The translations under genes and the position numbers were made by a program. The notes below the pieces were generated by a model. That model was not told where the DNA came from, searched no databases, and worked only from the letters and a program-made list of their open reading frames with translations. Positions 39,982 to 49,734 of a DNA stretch of 64,000 nucleotides are shown here, one piece after another (within the stretch, counting starts at the first letter, position 1; every line of letters begins with the position of its first letter). The stretch covers positions 33,752 through 97,751 of the forward strand of contig JAJCZB010000065.1 of the NCBI GenBank assembly GCA_029262595.1. The letters run 5' to 3'. The stretch is from Candidatus Babelota bacterium. GTDB taxonomy: Bacteria > Babelota > Babeliae > Babelales > Vermiphilaceae.

Positions 39982-40569
39982 GTGAATTATTCTTTTCGTA
40001 TTATTTCTATGGTTGTATTGGTTAGTTTTTGCTCGCAATCATTTGCAGCACAAAACGTCCTAGCTATGCCCCCGTCTGCTCAGAATTCGGCATCTCAGGT
40101 AATGGTCGAATACGTAACGAGTTTTATTGCAGTGTGGCTTATCAAAGAGGCATGTCAATTGGGTCTCAGAGCAATGTATGGTGATCAAGGTCTGATTACA
40201 GCAGTTAAAGACGGGAACCTACCAGAAGTGCGAAAATTAATTGGGGCAGCGGCGAATGTTAATGCTGCGGATGGTAATGGGTATACTGCATTGATGTGGG
40301 CAGCTGTATGGGGGCATACCGATATATTGAAGGTGCTGCTTGCGACTGAACGTATAGAGGTTAATGCTGTTGATCATAATGCAAGAAATGCATTGGTGTG
40401 GGCAGCTTATTGGGGGCGTACCTCAATAGTAAATGTGCTCCTTTCAGCAGGGGCGGAGAAGGGAAATGCTGAGGAGGTTGCACGCCTAGAAGGGCATAAT
40501 AATCTTGCTGATATTATTCGAGATTATACTAGCTCTGGCAGATTGACTAAGGCTGCTGGGAAGGGATGA
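39982..40569 (+). CDS. Secreted ankyrin-repeat protein
   Basis: A 195-residue product from GTG 39982 with GGGGG upstream. Residues 1-22 are a signal peptide (ISMVVLVSFCSQSFA). A short hydrophobic or amphipathic stretch (VTSFIAVWLIKEACQL) precedes about three ankyrin repeats at ~residues 68-165, for example DGNGYTALMWAAVWGHTDIL and DHNARNALVWAAYWGRTSIV. Its C-terminal end (AGAEKGNAEEVARLEGHNNL) aligns with the pseudogene immediately upstream (QGADKGGAAKAARQAGHREL), showing tandem duplication. Exported ankyrin proteins can bind host proteins, but the target is unknown. Confidence 0.8.
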   Translation: MNYSFRIISMVVLVSFCSQSFAAQNVLAMPPSAQNSASQVMVEYVTSFIAVWLIKEACQLGLRAMYGDQGLITAVKDGNLPEVRKLIGAAANVNAADGNGYTALMWAAVWGHTDILKVLLATERIEVNAVDHNARNALVWAAYWGRTSIVNVLLSAGAEKGNAEEVARLEGHNNLADIIRDYTSSGRLTKAAGKG

Positions 40570-40599
40570 AAAGAAGAGGAGTAAGTTTGAGCGCTTTTC

Positions 40600-41514
40600 T
40601 TAATCATCTTCATCGCGCGTATAGACGCATAAAAGCTGCGTATCATACTCAGTATGCTTATGGCTACTATGCATTACGTGCAAAATATGCGGCAGAATAG
40701 AAATAAAGTGTTCGCTTGTAAATTCGGTGTGAAAGAGCGCGCGGCCATCAACCTTTACTTTCGCTTGGGCCAGCTTGGGATGCTTTTCAAATTTGCGATT
40801 GGAGAAAAAGGGGATCTTAAAGCGGCGACGCACATTGCCCTTTTTGGTGGTGTATGTTTCATCGGTAAATTGAGGCGCGAGGATTTGTACCATATCGAGC
40901 CCTGAATACAGCGCGCAGGTATATTTAAAAATATCATTTTCAATATATTGTTTGGTTGCTTTTTGTACTGGGCATGCCAGCAGGACGAGCTCATCGATGG
41001 TGAATGGGACATCCGTAGGCTTTCTTTTAATGCGCGCTAAATTAAGCGCAACTGTGCCACCGTGGCTATGCGTGAGTAATTTTATATACGGTTTTACGTT
41101 GTAAGTTTTTTCATATTCAGTGACAATACGTTGCAATTCTTTATACAAGCATCGGGCAGCTTTTTGGCGAATAGAGCTGCTGAGCTTTCCAGACCAGCCA
41201 AAGGTATAGAATGTTTTGAGTGGGAAGCGATCGGGGGCAGTTTTATTGAGCAGATGCGCAATTTCATACATGCTCGATTCCGGATCAACATTTTGTGCCA
41301 ATCGAAGGCTTGGAACGCCATCAAAGCAACTATAGAAAAACGGTCTTCGGACAAAACGCGTCCCATGTACCCACACGGTAATTGAAGGTGTTTTGGCAAA
41401 TTGAGGCAGCCGTAATGAGCAGTTGCGCGATACGGTTACCTTTTTGATATGTTTTTTTGAGATACATGCGGGAATAGCACACAGCAATAGAAACGATAGA
41501 TGGGAAGCTTTCAT
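40600..41514 (-). CDS. Exported alpha/beta hydrolase
   Basis: A 304-residue protein with a lipoprotein-like signal (LLLCAIPACIS; a Cys at 17). The hydrolase core has the oxyanion strand ITVWVHGT (residues ~45-52), the nucleophile elbow THSHGG with S150, a conserved Asp in GLDMVQI (D207), and His in FHTEFTSEHF (H262), giving a complete catalytic triad in order. The neighbouring gene encodes a paralogue with all of these residues. Likely a lipase or esterase of the SGNH-unlike alpha/beta fold. Substrate unknown. The two genes are in tandem, 38 bases apart. Confidence 0.78.
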   Translation of the reverse strand: MKASHLSFLLLCAIPACISKKHIKKVTVSRNCSLRLPQFAKTPSITVWVHGTRFVRRPFFYSCFDGVPSLRLAQNVDPESSMYEIAHLLNKTAPDRFPLKTFYTFGWSGKLSSSIRQKAARCLYKELQRIVTEYEKTYNVKPYIKLLTHSHGGTVALNLARIKRKPTDVPFTIDELVLLACPVQKATKQYIENDIFKYTCALYSGLDMVQILAPQFTDETYTTKKGNVRRRFKIPFFSNRKFEKHPKLAQAKVKVDGRALFHTEFTSEHFISILPHILHVMHSSHKHTEYDTQLLCVYTRDEDD

Positions 41515-41552
41515 TACGTATCCTCACGTTTGAGGAAATGATAGCACTCTGG

Positions 41553-42515
41553 TTAGCTGCCAGCAATAGAGAGTTGTAAGCAGGCAGAAGGAGTCCCACT
41601 TGCGGCCCATTTTGTATCGAGCAGGCCCAGTAATGTTGAAAGCTGTTGAAAAAAAACAGGCGTTGTAAATTCAGTGTGCAAGACGCCACGATTTTGGGAA
41701 GAAAGAAGGTGGGTTGCTTTATAGAAATGCAATTCAAATTTAAGGCCTGCTTCTATGCTGTGAGCTTCATGCACCGGTTCTTGATTCCATGTAATATTTG
41801 CTTGAAGCAAATTATTCTGAGTTCCAAAGTGGCGATCAGAGCCGAGTTCCCATTTATTTGTTTTAATTGTCTCTCGCCATTCGGGAATATTTATCCATTT
41901 ATCCTGCTTTCCCTTCTCAATCAATGATCTTAAAATTTGCAAAGACCCTTGATCCATTATTTGAATCTGATCGTCGTGAGAATGAATGGAATATATTTTT
42001 TCAAAAAGAGGATGCTGTGCGTTGTGTGCCGTTCTTGGCTGTACCGGGCATGCAAGTAGCAATGTGCGGTTGATACGAATTGAGGGATCATATGCGTGCT
42101 CTGCCATATGCAAAGATACGTTTCCGCCGTGGCTATGAGTAATGAGTGTAATGTGTGGCCGCGATCCGTGCAGCTCTTCATACGAAAGTGAAAGTGAGCG
42201 AATGAGTTCAAATAATGCTTTTCCTGCGGCGCACCGTTCTTGTACCTGGATACCCCCTGTCCATCCAAACGTATACATTCCAGCAAATGGAAATTGTTTG
42301 CTATCAGCAGTAGCCAATACGTGTAGCATATTCCGCACCAAATGATCTTCTGGCAAATCCTGAGCTGCAATGAGACCGGGCGGCGTTTTGCCCACCTGAG
42401 GCAATACGGAGCTCATATCCACATCATTAAATAAAGCAGCCATTTGAGTGCCATGCACAAAGATAGTGATTGGCATAGGCTGTGGTGGTGGAGGCGGCGG
42501 TGTGTGCATAAACAT
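41553..42515 (-). CDS. Cytosolic-type alpha/beta hydrolase, paralogue of the preceding one
   Basis: A 320-residue protein with a Pro-rich N-terminus (HTPPPPPPQPM) and no signal peptide. ITIFVHGT near residue 16, FGWTGG, ITHSHGG with S128, HDDQIQI (D182) and LHTEFTTPVF (H280) align with the tandem paralogue, as do LLACPVQ and the 100-residue spacing. Start ATG 42515 follows AGGGG. One copy exported and one not suggests that the pair acts on either side of the membrane, or that the second is secreted by a different route. Function otherwise unknown. Confidence 0.78.
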   Translation of the reverse strand: MFMHTPPPPPPQPMPITIFVHGTQMAALFNDVDMSSVLPQVGKTPPGLIAAQDLPEDHLVRNMLHVLATADSKQFPFAGMYTFGWTGGIQVQERCAAGKALFELIRSLSLSYEELHGSRPHITLITHSHGGNVSLHMAEHAYDPSIRINRTLLLACPVQPRTAHNAQHPLFEKIYSIHSHDDQIQIMDQGSLQILRSLIEKGKQDKWINIPEWRETIKTNKWELGSDRHFGTQNNLLQANITWNQEPVHEAHSIEAGLKFELHFYKATHLLSSQNRGVLHTEFTTPVFFQQLSTLLGLLDTKWAASGTPSACLQLSIAGS

Positions 42516-42618
42516 ATCAGACCCCTAATATACGAATTATCCTTAATGATCAGTATATCCGAGTATCGATCGATCTGCAAAAGGGTGAGGCGCTCTACCC
42601 TCCTTTTTTGAGCAGCCC

Positions 42619-42795
42619 CTACACCATGGGCTGCTGTGATGATTGTGCTTGTTTTCTCTGTGCGAGGATCACCTCGTGATGATCGTGCTCGTGCTCTTGT
42701 GGCTGGGGATCAGCAGAGCAGAGAGCTACTACGCAACATATTTTTAATACGGTTGATACAGATATCAGCACCCCAGCTAATATGAGTTCCTTCAT
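42619..42795 (-). CDS. Small single-helix membrane protein, His/Glu-rich tail
   Basis: A 58-residue product starting at ATG 42795 with AGAGGATA upstream. Residues ~4-27 form one hydrophobic helix (LILAGVLISVSTVLKICCVVAL) with three Cys at its end. The tail is rich in His and Glu (PQEHEHDHHEV) and Gln. The His cluster could bind metal. A longer in-frame ORF starts upstream but has no ribosome-binding site. Unknown function. Confidence 0.5.
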   Translation of the reverse strand: MKELILAGVLISVSTVLKICCVVALCSADPQPQEHEHDHHEVILAQRKQAQSSQQPMV

Positions 42796-42895
42796 GATAT
42801 ATCCTCTGAAGGTTTCTTCCGTTCCACACGACTCAAACATGTGGTACAGAAATCAGGAAAAAATGGTTAGAGACTTGAAAATAGACTATGACTGC

Positions 42896-43039
42896 TTACA
42901 TAGTCTGGTTTGGGTGAACGGCTTTAAAAAGCCACGTAATAGAGGTATTGATACTAAAGGCAAAAGGAGCACGAACGAGCGCCAGTAGCATGGATGCAAT
43001 CGATCCACTACCTAATGCCAGGATGTGCTTAGTAACCAT
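42896..43039 (-). CDS. 47-residue membrane peptide
   Basis: ATG 43039 is preceded by AAAGGAGT. The product is hydrophobic throughout (HILALGSGSIASMLLALVRA and ITWLFKAVHP) with few charged residues, consistent with one or two membrane-spanning segments. It lies directly upstream of another short membrane gene on the same strand. Coding is supported by the ribosome-binding site only. No family recognised. Confidence 0.4.
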   Translation of the reverse strand: MVTKHILALGSGSIASMLLALVRAPFAFSINTSITWLFKAVHPNQTM

Positions 43040-43510
43040 AATGGTACTCCTTTCAGATAAAGATGTGAGAGATACACTGCTTACACTTTGCTTACTTATC
43101 TTTACCAAATATCATAAAAAAAAAGCGAAGGCAATTGTTTTGAGAGAATCCTTTTTGTGGCCATTTTTGTTGCAATTTGTGCATTTGAAGGCGTGATCAT
43201 CGATTCTCTTCGAGGGAAAGATTTCCCATTGTAAGCGGTTGGTTCATGATAGGCCAATTTTGTTGCGTATTTCAAAATAGTGAAGTTTTACTTCCATTTT
43301 TGAGCAATTATTTGCTTTGAGATACAGGCTAAAAAGATTGTTTTTTTGTTATATTTCTTTCACTTGTCCATATATTTGGGGTCAGTTTGGGGATAGTGAT
43401 TGCTGCAGGGGTGCTCAAAAATGGCTCGGAATTTCAAAGGCACGCTTCAGGATGGGGTGCGGCAGGTGATTTGGGTGTTGCTCTTGATGTGAGGCGAATA
43501 TGTTCGTTTA
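43040..43510. other. Gene-poor AT-rich stretch
   Basis: About 470 bases with no convincing gene. A short ATG frame at ~43421 (MARNFKGTLQDG..., 23 codons) follows a modest ribosome-binding site and may be a fragment. Otherwise it is spacer and probably contains the promoter for the small membrane genes on the minus strand. Confidence 0.5.
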
Positions 43511-43547
43511 AAAAATACGACGTAGCGGAGAGCCACGTCGTATTTTT
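43511..43547. terminator. Bidirectional terminator
   Basis: AAAAATACGACGT / ACGTCGTATTTTT, a 13-bp perfect stem with an 11-base loop, followed by T-runs on both strands. It lies 11 bases beyond the stop of the minus-strand gene at 43558-44280 and ends the long mnmG-to-secreted-protein transcript. Confidence 0.9.
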
Positions 43548-43557
43548 GCTCTGTGCA

Positions 43558-44280
43558 TTAAGAAATAGAGAGGCCCGATTTGTCTCGAGCTGAAAGAATG
43601 ACTTGGTATATATGCTTTTTCATTTCAGGATCAAGTTCTTTTGCATATGATTTAAGTTGTTCGTAATCAGCTACAGAGTCATACTTCAGTGCAGATGATC
43701 TCATTACGATATTTCCAATATCTACAATGCCGGTAAGCATTCCCTTAATTTCTTCAGGAACGACTTCTCTGTTTTCGGGGTCTTGCAGGATGTTGATGAA
43801 ATGTGCGGCGATTCCCGCGAAGTTGGCAAGAATGAGTTTGGTATCCTCATCCATACCATTTTGTTTTTTTCCACTTTGAGCAGGTATGCGATTAACCGAG
43901 ATTGCTTGCGCTTCTTGTGTAATAAGTTGTGCCAGCTCCATAATTAAAGCATCTGTTTCTTGAGAAGCAAATCGCTTTTGTTTGGGGATAATAGGTTTTG
44001 TTGCTTGGGTAACTTGATAGGCTGTTTGTAATAATGAAGTAAGAAGATTATTCATTACCTTGGCATTGTTTTGTATATCATCGTTAGCGAGAATCGCGAG
44101 TAAAATACGAATAAATCGAATGAATGAACGAGCGACTGCTGGCATCGGTCGTGGTCTGGGGGTGGTCGATGTGACTTGTACATTCGTTGAGAGGGTATCT
44201 TTTTGCGAAATTTCTTCTTGTGCGTGGATAGCATTGGCTATCAATAGAAAAATGAATATGCCACTAAAATGCTTGTTCAT
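43558..44280 (-). CDS. Secreted helical protein, last gene of the mnmG-rpoD operon
   Basis: A 240-residue product starting at ATG 44280 (GGGAGCCCC upstream). A longer in-frame ORF upstream would overlap CNNM. Residues 1-20 are a signal peptide (FSGIFIFLLIANAIHA). The mature part has a Thr/Pro/Arg linker, a short amphipathic helix pair (FIRFIRILLAILAND), and several long helices without cysteines. Function unknown. Being last in a housekeeping operon suggests constitutive expression. Confidence 0.65.
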   Translation of the reverse strand: MNKHFSGIFIFLLIANAIHAQEEISQKDTLSTNVQVTSTTPRPRPMPAVARSFIRFIRILLAILANDDIQNNAKVMNNLLTSLLQTAYQVTQATKPIIPKQKRFASQETDALIMELAQLITQEAQAISVNRIPAQSGKKQNGMDEDTKLILANFAGIAAHFINILQDPENREVVPEEIKGMLTGIVDIGNIVMRSSALKYDSVADYEQLKSYAKELDPEMKKHIYQVILSARDKSGLSIS

Positions 44281-44339
44281 AAGGGGCTCCCTTTTTAAAA
44301 GTTGGGTTTGTACCACCTTACTGTGCGCTTTGAAAGAGA

Positions 44340-45653
44340 TCAATTATTTGTATCAGATGCCTTTTTTTTCTCTTTGAAGACGAGAACTTGTCTCACGCGC
44401 TTAGGGCTTGCTTTTTGAATCTGAAAGTACAGATTTTTATAAAGTATACGTTCACCTTTTTTTGGTAGATGTTGTAACTTCTCGGTTAAAAATCCACCAA
44501 GGGTTATTGAGTCTTCTGTTTCAAAGCTGATGTCCAGCGCTTCGCTCAATTCTTCAAGAGGCACACTTGCATCTACCAGCCATCCGCCTTGCTGCAATTC
44601 TAATATTTTTTCAGCGGAAGGTTCATGCTCATCGCTAATTTCTCCCACAATCTCTTCAAGTACATCTTCCAGCGTTATGAGCCCTGTTAGGATCCCGTGC
44701 TCATTAAGTACTATGGCGATATGCATGTGCTGTTCACGAAATTCTCTTAAAAGCTGATTGATTTTAACGCTTTCCGGTACAAATAAAATAGGACGAACAA
44801 TATCTTTAAGTGGTTTGTCTTCTTTGCGAGACAGCATCACAAAAATATCTTTTTGGTGCACCATTCCAATGATATTGTCAGGTTTTTTTTCATAAACCGG
44901 CATACGAGTAAATTGATGCTCAGAAAATACTTCAAGCACTTGGCTGATTGGTATTTCAACATCGATGGAAATAATGTCCGATGCGGGGACCATGATGTCT
45001 TTGACGGGAATTCTTCCTAAATCAAAGATATTGCGGAGCATTTCTGTTTTTTCTTTTTCAAGGATGCCTTGCGCATGAATATAATCAATTAAAAAACGCA
45101 CTTCCCGCTCGGAAGAGACCCATTGAGCAGCCCCTTGATCCTTACTGTCTCCGGTGCGATAGATGATGCTATCTGAGAACTTAATGAGGATGCTGACCGG
45201 TATATATAATACGTAGTAAGCAATATTTATAAGCCATAATAGCGAGACAAATACATGCTCCCCGCGAATGCGTGCAAGATTCTTAGGAAGGATCTCCCCA
45301 AAAAGGATGATCATAATACCAGCGATACCCACTCCAATAGAAAAACCAAGCCCTGAAGAAAAATTAAAATGCTCAAAGATGGTTTCGGTAATATTAGTAG
45401 CGAGTGCTGCGCAGGTAACATCGGCAAAACTACTCACAATGAGTGTTGTGATCAAAACCCGATGCGGATGCTTCTCAAGAGTTTGAAAGAGCCGTTCATA
45501 TCGTTTTCCGACTGTTGCAGCAAGCTCTTTGAGTTTAAAGAGGCGTAGCGCTGTAATACGCGTTTCGATAAACGCGAAAACAGCGCGAACAAACAGCGAA
45601 AGAAAAAAGAAAATGAGAGGCGGATACAATTGAGTAAGCAGGGGAACTTCCAT
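44340..45653 (-). CDS. CNNM/CorC (HlyC) family transporter-associated protein
   Basis: A 437-residue protein with an N-terminal DUF21/CNNM membrane domain (four helices, residues ~1-170, LFGEILPKNLARIRGEH), a pair of CBS domains (~residues 205-335, with DIMVPASDIISIDV and MVHQKDIF), and a C-terminal CorC_HlyC domain (EEIVGEISDEHEP then GGFLTEKLQHLPKKGERI). Such proteins take part in Mg2+/divalent-cation transport. Gap to rpoD is eight bases, so it shares the operon. The catalytic-like details are normal for the family. Confidence 0.92.
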   Translation of the reverse strand: MEVPLLTQLYPPLIFFFLSLFVRAVFAFIETRITALRLFKLKELAATVGKRYERLFQTLEKHPHRVLITTLIVSSFADVTCAALATNITETIFEHFNFSSGLGFSIGVGIAGIMIILFGEILPKNLARIRGEHVFVSLLWLINIAYYVLYIPVSILIKFSDSIIYRTGDSKDQGAAQWVSSEREVRFLIDYIHAQGILEKEKTEMLRNIFDLGRIPVKDIMVPASDIISIDVEIPISQVLEVFSEHQFTRMPVYEKKPDNIIGMVHQKDIFVMLSRKEDKPLKDIVRPILFVPESVKINQLLREFREQHMHIAIVLNEHGILTGLITLEDVLEEIVGEISDEHEPSAEKILELQQGGWLVDASVPLEELSEALDISFETEDSITLGGFLTEKLQHLPKKGERILYKNLYFQIQKASPKRVRQVLVFKEKKKASDTNN

Positions 45654-45661
45654 GTGACCCT

Positions 45662-47953
45662 TTATTCTTCTTCTGGTGAGAAGGTTGTATCGGTTTGAAT
45701 ATCATCATCTATATTTATATCTTCGTCTTCTTCGGCTTCAACTGCAGCGAGTTCCTTTTCAAAGAACGTAAGCAGTTTTTTACAACGAGACGGGTGTCGT
45801 AGTTTTCGTAACGCTTTTACCTCAATCTGACGAATACGTTCTCTTGTAACAGAGAAATCTTTACCAACTTCTTCCAGCGTATGCTCGGAGGCAACGTCGA
45901 TACCAAATCGCATTTTAAGTACTTTTTCCTCTCGAGGAGTAAGTGTTTTGAGTACTTCACGCACGCGCTCTTTTAGATCAGTATTAGCGATTGTCTCAGA
46001 AGGAGAAAATTCATTTTCATTTTCAATAAAGTCTTTGATTGTAGCATCTTCAGAATCACCAACGGGCGTTTCAAGCGAAATTGGCTCTTTTGAAATCTTG
46101 ATAATGTTTTTAATTTTCTTTTCATCAAGATTTAATTCTTTGGCAAGCTCAGCATATGTTGGTTCGCGGCCATTTTCTTGAATAAAGGTTCTTTTAATCT
46201 TATTGATTTTATTGAGCGTCTCTACCATGTGCACTGGGACACGAATGGTTCGAGATTGATCTGCTATCGCACGAGTAATCGCCTGTCTAATCCACCATGT
46301 TGCATAGGTTGAGAACTTATAACCACGCTCAAATTCAAATTTTTCCACCGCTTTCATAAGGCCAATGTTACCTTCTTGGATCAGATCAAGAAAGTGTAGC
46401 CCGCGATTTACATATTTTTTTGCAATATTTACTACCAAGCGAAGGTTAGCTTTTGCCAGGTCATCCTTGGCTCGCTTATCTTTCAATTGAGCAGTAGCGT
46501 GTTGCTTATAATATTTCAGAATGGTGCTTTTTGGAGCACCCACTTCTGATTCAGTTTTTTTAACCGATTTTGCGGCTGCTCGAACCGTTTTATCCAGTTC
46601 TTGCATTTCATGCTCAAGTTCGGGAGAAAGCTTTTTCAATTGCTTGTACTCTTTAAGCTTTTGTGAGCCTGCCCGCGATACCTCTTCTTTTTCATTTATT
46701 TTTTTTACAAATTTTTCAAGCTTTTTTCCCAGCTTGCGAATGAGCTTATTAGAAAGCTTAATCTCTATAATAGTTTTACTGATAGCTTCTTTATTCTCTT
46801 TAACTTCTTGAAGCATCGCTTTTTTTTCTTTTTCAGAGTCTAATTTTCCGCGATAGCTGCGGTAAATCTTTTCTTCATTATCAACGAAAGATTTGATCTT
46901 TTTAATCGTTTTTAAAAGCGTTGCTTTTTCTTGTTCTATTTTTGGCAAATTGTCTTCGTCAAATTCAGAAAACTGAATAATATCCTTAAGGGCAAGCGTA
47001 TTCTTTGAAAGACGCTCTCCGATAAGAATGAATTCTTTATGCAAAAAGGGTAGGCGAGAAATAGCATCAATCGATTCTTGTTTTGCGCTAGAAATTTTTT
47101 GCGCAATATCACCTTCAGTTTTTTTATTCAAAAGGGGAATCTTACCAATATCACGTAGGTATGATTTTACACTATCAGTTATCTGAGTTGGCGCTTCTTG
47201 CTCCTCTTCTTCATCATCTGGATCTTCATCCGATGAATCAGTTTGAAGCGTTTTAATTTTTGATTTTACTGGCGCAGCTTCTTCATCTGTTTCAATGACG
47301 CCAACTTCAGAATCGGCAGCTTCTCTTTCTTCTTGCGTAAGTAGTTCGATATTTTCTTTATCGCATGTTTTAAGAAGCTGTTCAGTTTCTTGCTCGGCAA
47401 GCTGCTGCTTTTCGCTAAACTCCATGATTTCTTCGTAGGTAAGACTGCCGAGGCGCTTTCCTCGATCGATGAAGGCGGCAATGATCTCTTCTTTTGATAC
47501 AGCTTTCGGCTTAGCGCCTTTTTCTTTAATCGTAGTGCGAACTGCTCCTTTTGGCTGCTTTACGACAGTAGCTTTTTTAGGATCTTTGCGTTTAACGGTA
47601 GTGCTCAGAGCCGCTTTTTTGGCACGACGTACAGGGGCCGCTTTTTTCGCGACTACTTTCTTTTTTGGTTTTTTTGCAACCACTTTTTTACTACGCACTA
47701 CTTTTTTTGCAGGCGCTTTTACTGATTTTTTCTTTGTAGGAGCCGCCTTTTTGCGAGCTGGCGTTCGTTTTGTTTTTTTCGGTGTGCTCGTATCGCGGCG
47801 CCCGAGTTTACGCGCTGGCTTAGTTGTAGGTGTTTTCTTTTTGGCGGTATTTTTGCGCGTGGTTTTTTTTGTTACGCGACGAGTAGGTGACTTTTTTGTG
47901 CTTTTTTTGCGCGCTTTAGTCGTAGTTTTTTTGGATCGTTTTTTTTGTGCCAT
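45662..47953 (-). CDS. rpoD: Primary RNA polymerase sigma factor with histone-H1-like N-terminal tail
   Basis: A 763-residue sigma-70 factor. Residues 1-151 are almost entirely Lys/Arg/Thr/Ala/Pro (KKVV and AKK repeats), resembling the tails of histone H1 or chlamydial Hc2. This is followed by a region 1.1-like segment ([17 protein letters not shown]), an acidic linker, region 1.2 ([15 protein letters not shown], near 270), a non-conserved helical region, region 2 (~502-572: [35 protein letters not shown]), region 3 and region 4 (~668-720: [27 protein letters not shown]). Initiates two bases after the dnaG stop. Lysine-rich N-termini also occur in some actinobacterial sigma factors. Confidence 0.96.
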   Translation of the reverse strand: MAQKKRSKKTTTKARKKSTKKSPTRRVTKKTTRKNTAKKKTPTTKPARKLGRRDTSTPKKTKRTPARKKAAPTKKKSVKAPAKKVVRSKKVVAKKPKKKVVAKKAAPVRRAKKAALSTTVKRKDPKKATVVKQPKGAVRTTIKEKGAKPKAVSKEEIIAAFIDRGKRLGSLTYEEIMEFSEKQQLAEQETEQLLKTCDKENIELLTQEEREAADSEVGVIETDEEAAPVKSKIKTLQTDSSDEDPDDEEEEQEAPTQITDSVKSYLRDIGKIPLLNKKTEGDIAQKISSAKQESIDAISRLPFLHKEFILIGERLSKNTLALKDIIQFSEFDEDNLPKIEQEKATLLKTIKKIKSFVDNEEKIYRSYRGKLDSEKEKKAMLQEVKENKEAISKTIIEIKLSNKLIRKLGKKLEKFVKKINEKEEVSRAGSQKLKEYKQLKKLSPELEHEMQELDKTVRAAAKSVKKTESEVGAPKSTILKYYKQHATAQLKDKRAKDDLAKANLRLVVNIAKKYVNRGLHFLDLIQEGNIGLMKAVEKFEFERGYKFSTYATWWIRQAITRAIADQSRTIRVPVHMVETLNKINKIKRTFIQENGREPTYAELAKELNLDEKKIKNIIKISKEPISLETPVGDSEDATIKDFIENENEFSPSETIANTDLKERVREVLKTLTPREEKVLKMRFGIDVASEHTLEEVGKDFSVTRERIRQIEVKALRKLRHPSRCKKLLTFFEKELAAVEAEEDEDINIDDDIQTDTTFSPEEE

Positions 47954-47955
47954 GG

Positions 47956-49734
47956 TTACGAGTTACCTTCCTCGGTATGGTTCTGCGCAAGGGCAGGAAC
48001 AACTTTTTCTTTTAAATTTTTATAACTAAGTAAAAGGCGATCAATCATTTTTTGATCACCATCAGCATGAGCTCGGGTGAGTTGCGCCGTAATTGATTGT
48101 ACAATCTGCTTCCATCGTTTCTTTTGAAACTCATTGAGAAGCTTGTAGTAGGCTGATTCACTTTTAAACTCATCATATGTAACGAGCAACTTACTCACAG
48201 TATCCTTTTCGTTTGCGCTGAGCGTATCAAAAAAGAAATCAAATTCGAAAGGGCTGCGAGCTTCTTTGGAGATTAGTAACTTTTTAGCAATATTGTTGAG
48301 CGGTTCTCCAAATTGTTCAATTACATAGTTGTCATTTTGTGTGTCAAATAATTCAATGTTATTCAGTATAGCACAAAATAAGCGTTTTTCTAATATTGAT
48401 GGCTCTTGAATAGAAGGGCTCTCAGCTGGTTTTGATTCGGATTTGCTTGAGGAATCTGCTCCTTTGAGATGCCGCTTGAGCTCGTCTTTAACTGTTTCAA
48501 AGGGGAGAGAAAAGGCCTGAGAGGCTGTGTGAAGGAGAATGTCTTGCTTAAGAGGATCGGCAATGAGGGTGATAATTTCGATAATTTGCCTGATTTTGCT
48601 CACTTTTTCGGTTAAGGGAGCCATGGAAAAGTCAGATCCCAATCGCTCAATGAAAAAGGCAAAGATATCTTGCGCAGCATCGATTCGGGGTGCGAGATCG
48701 TTTCCTGCTTGCAAGAAAGAAGCAGGATCTTGCCCTGCGGGCAGCTGCACAACTTTGAGCTCCATGTTTGCTTGCCAGCACAGCTGGGTAAGACGTAAAA
48801 TAGCTTTTTCTCCGGCGGTATCATTATCATACAAGAGGTATAAATATGGAGCGTAGCGAGAAAGGAGCTTGAGATGATTAAGCGTGCAGGCTGTTCCGAG
48901 TGTGGCGATAGTATTGGGATGGCCGTGCTTAACCATGGCGATACAATCGGTATATCCTTCCACCAAAAAGGCAGCTTGGGATTTTTGGATCGCTTTTTTA
49001 GCCGTATCGAGTCCAAAAAGCAGTGAGCCTTTTTGGAAAAAATCGTTTTCTCGTGAATTATAATATTTTGGCCGGGTATCTTCTGGCTTGAAGGTGCGTC
49101 CTCCAAAAGCGCAAAATCGGCCTAAATGATCACGAATAGGAAAGATAATCCTATCTTCAAATGGTGAAAAGAGGACGCTTTTCCCTTGTGAAATAATGTG
49201 CGTTTCTAGAAGGTCATCAGCAAGAATTGAGTTTTCGTGCACTGCCGAGAGAAGCTTTTTAACTGATCCGAGGCCACCGGGGAAATATCCGATGGTAAAT
49301 TGATCGATCAGTTCTTGATCGATTTGGCGATTGTGCAAATATTTCAAGACTTTTGGATGCTTTGTAAGTTGGCTGTTACACCACTCTGCCACCGCCTGAT
49401 AAATATCAAAATGTTGCTGTTTTTGCTTCATTGAAACTTCAGAACCTTCAGATGTTTTAGGCAGTTCAATGTTGTAGCGATCGGCTAAAAATTGGACCGC
49501 TTCATGCTGGCCACAGTTTTCAACTTTTGCAATAAATGAAATTACGTCTCCGCCCGCATGGCAGCCAAAGCAATAAAAAATATCTTTGTGTGGGCTTACT
49601 GTAAAAGACGCTGTTTTTTCATGATGAAACGGGCAGCGGGACTTCCAGTAGTTTCCTGCTTTTCTGAGTGTGGTGTATTCGTTGATTACGTCAAAAATAG
49701 ATACTCGTGACTTAATCAGATTAAAAACGCTCAT
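47956..49734 (-). CDS. dnaG: DNA primase
   Basis: A 592-residue primase. The N-terminal CHC2 zinc finger is complete ([18 protein letters not shown], then YCFGCHAGG). The catalytic core has [18 protein letters not shown] and the Toprim Glu motif FLVEGYTDC with later DNDTAGEKA. The C-terminal helicase-binding part is divergent. Makes RNA primers for DNA replication. Starts overlapping lgt by four bases and precedes rpoD by two, the classic dnaG-rpoD arrangement. Confidence 0.95.
   Translation of the reverse strand: MSVFNLIKSRVSIFDVINEYTTLRKAGNYWKSRCPFHHEKTASFTVSPHKDIFYCFGCHAGGDVISFIAKVENCGQHEAVQFLADRYNIELPKTSEGSEVSMKQKQQHFDIYQAVAEWCNSQLTKHPKVLKYLHNRQIDQELIDQFTIGYFPGGLGSVKKLLSAVHENSILADDLLETHIISQGKSVLFSPFEDRIIFPIRDHLGRFCAFGGRTFKPEDTRPKYYNSRENDFFQKGSLLFGLDTAKKAIQKSQAAFLVEGYTDCIAMVKHGHPNTIATLGTACTLNHLKLLSRYAPYLYLLYDNDTAGEKAILRLTQLCWQANMELKVVQLPAGQDPASFLQAGNDLAPRIDAAQDIFAFFIERLGSDFSMAPLTEKVSKIRQIIEIITLIADPLKQDILLHTASQAFSLPFETVKDELKRHLKGADSSSKSESKPAESPSIQEPSILEKRLFCAILNNIELFDTQNDNYVIEQFGEPLNNIAKKLLISKEARSPFEFDFFFDTLSANEKDTVSKLLVTYDEFKSESAYYKLLNEFQKKRWKQIVQSITAQLTRAHADGDQKMIDRLLLSYKNLKEKVVPALAQNHTEEGNS

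Noticed and set aside
42611..42635. AGCAGCCC/GGGCTGCT hairpin as terminator of the 42619 gene
   Set aside because: It overlaps the stop codon and is followed on the minus strand by A residues, not T.
43387..43593. Plus-strand frame of 68 codons starting at TTG
   Set aside because: It reads straight through the 13-bp terminator stem at 43511 and into the convergent gene; no ribosome-binding site.
47469..48029. Plus-strand open frame antisense to the rpoD Lys-rich tail, rich in Phe/Leu/Val
   Set aside because: It is the mirror of AAA/AAG-rich codons in rpoD; no signal for expression and it overlaps two essential genes.
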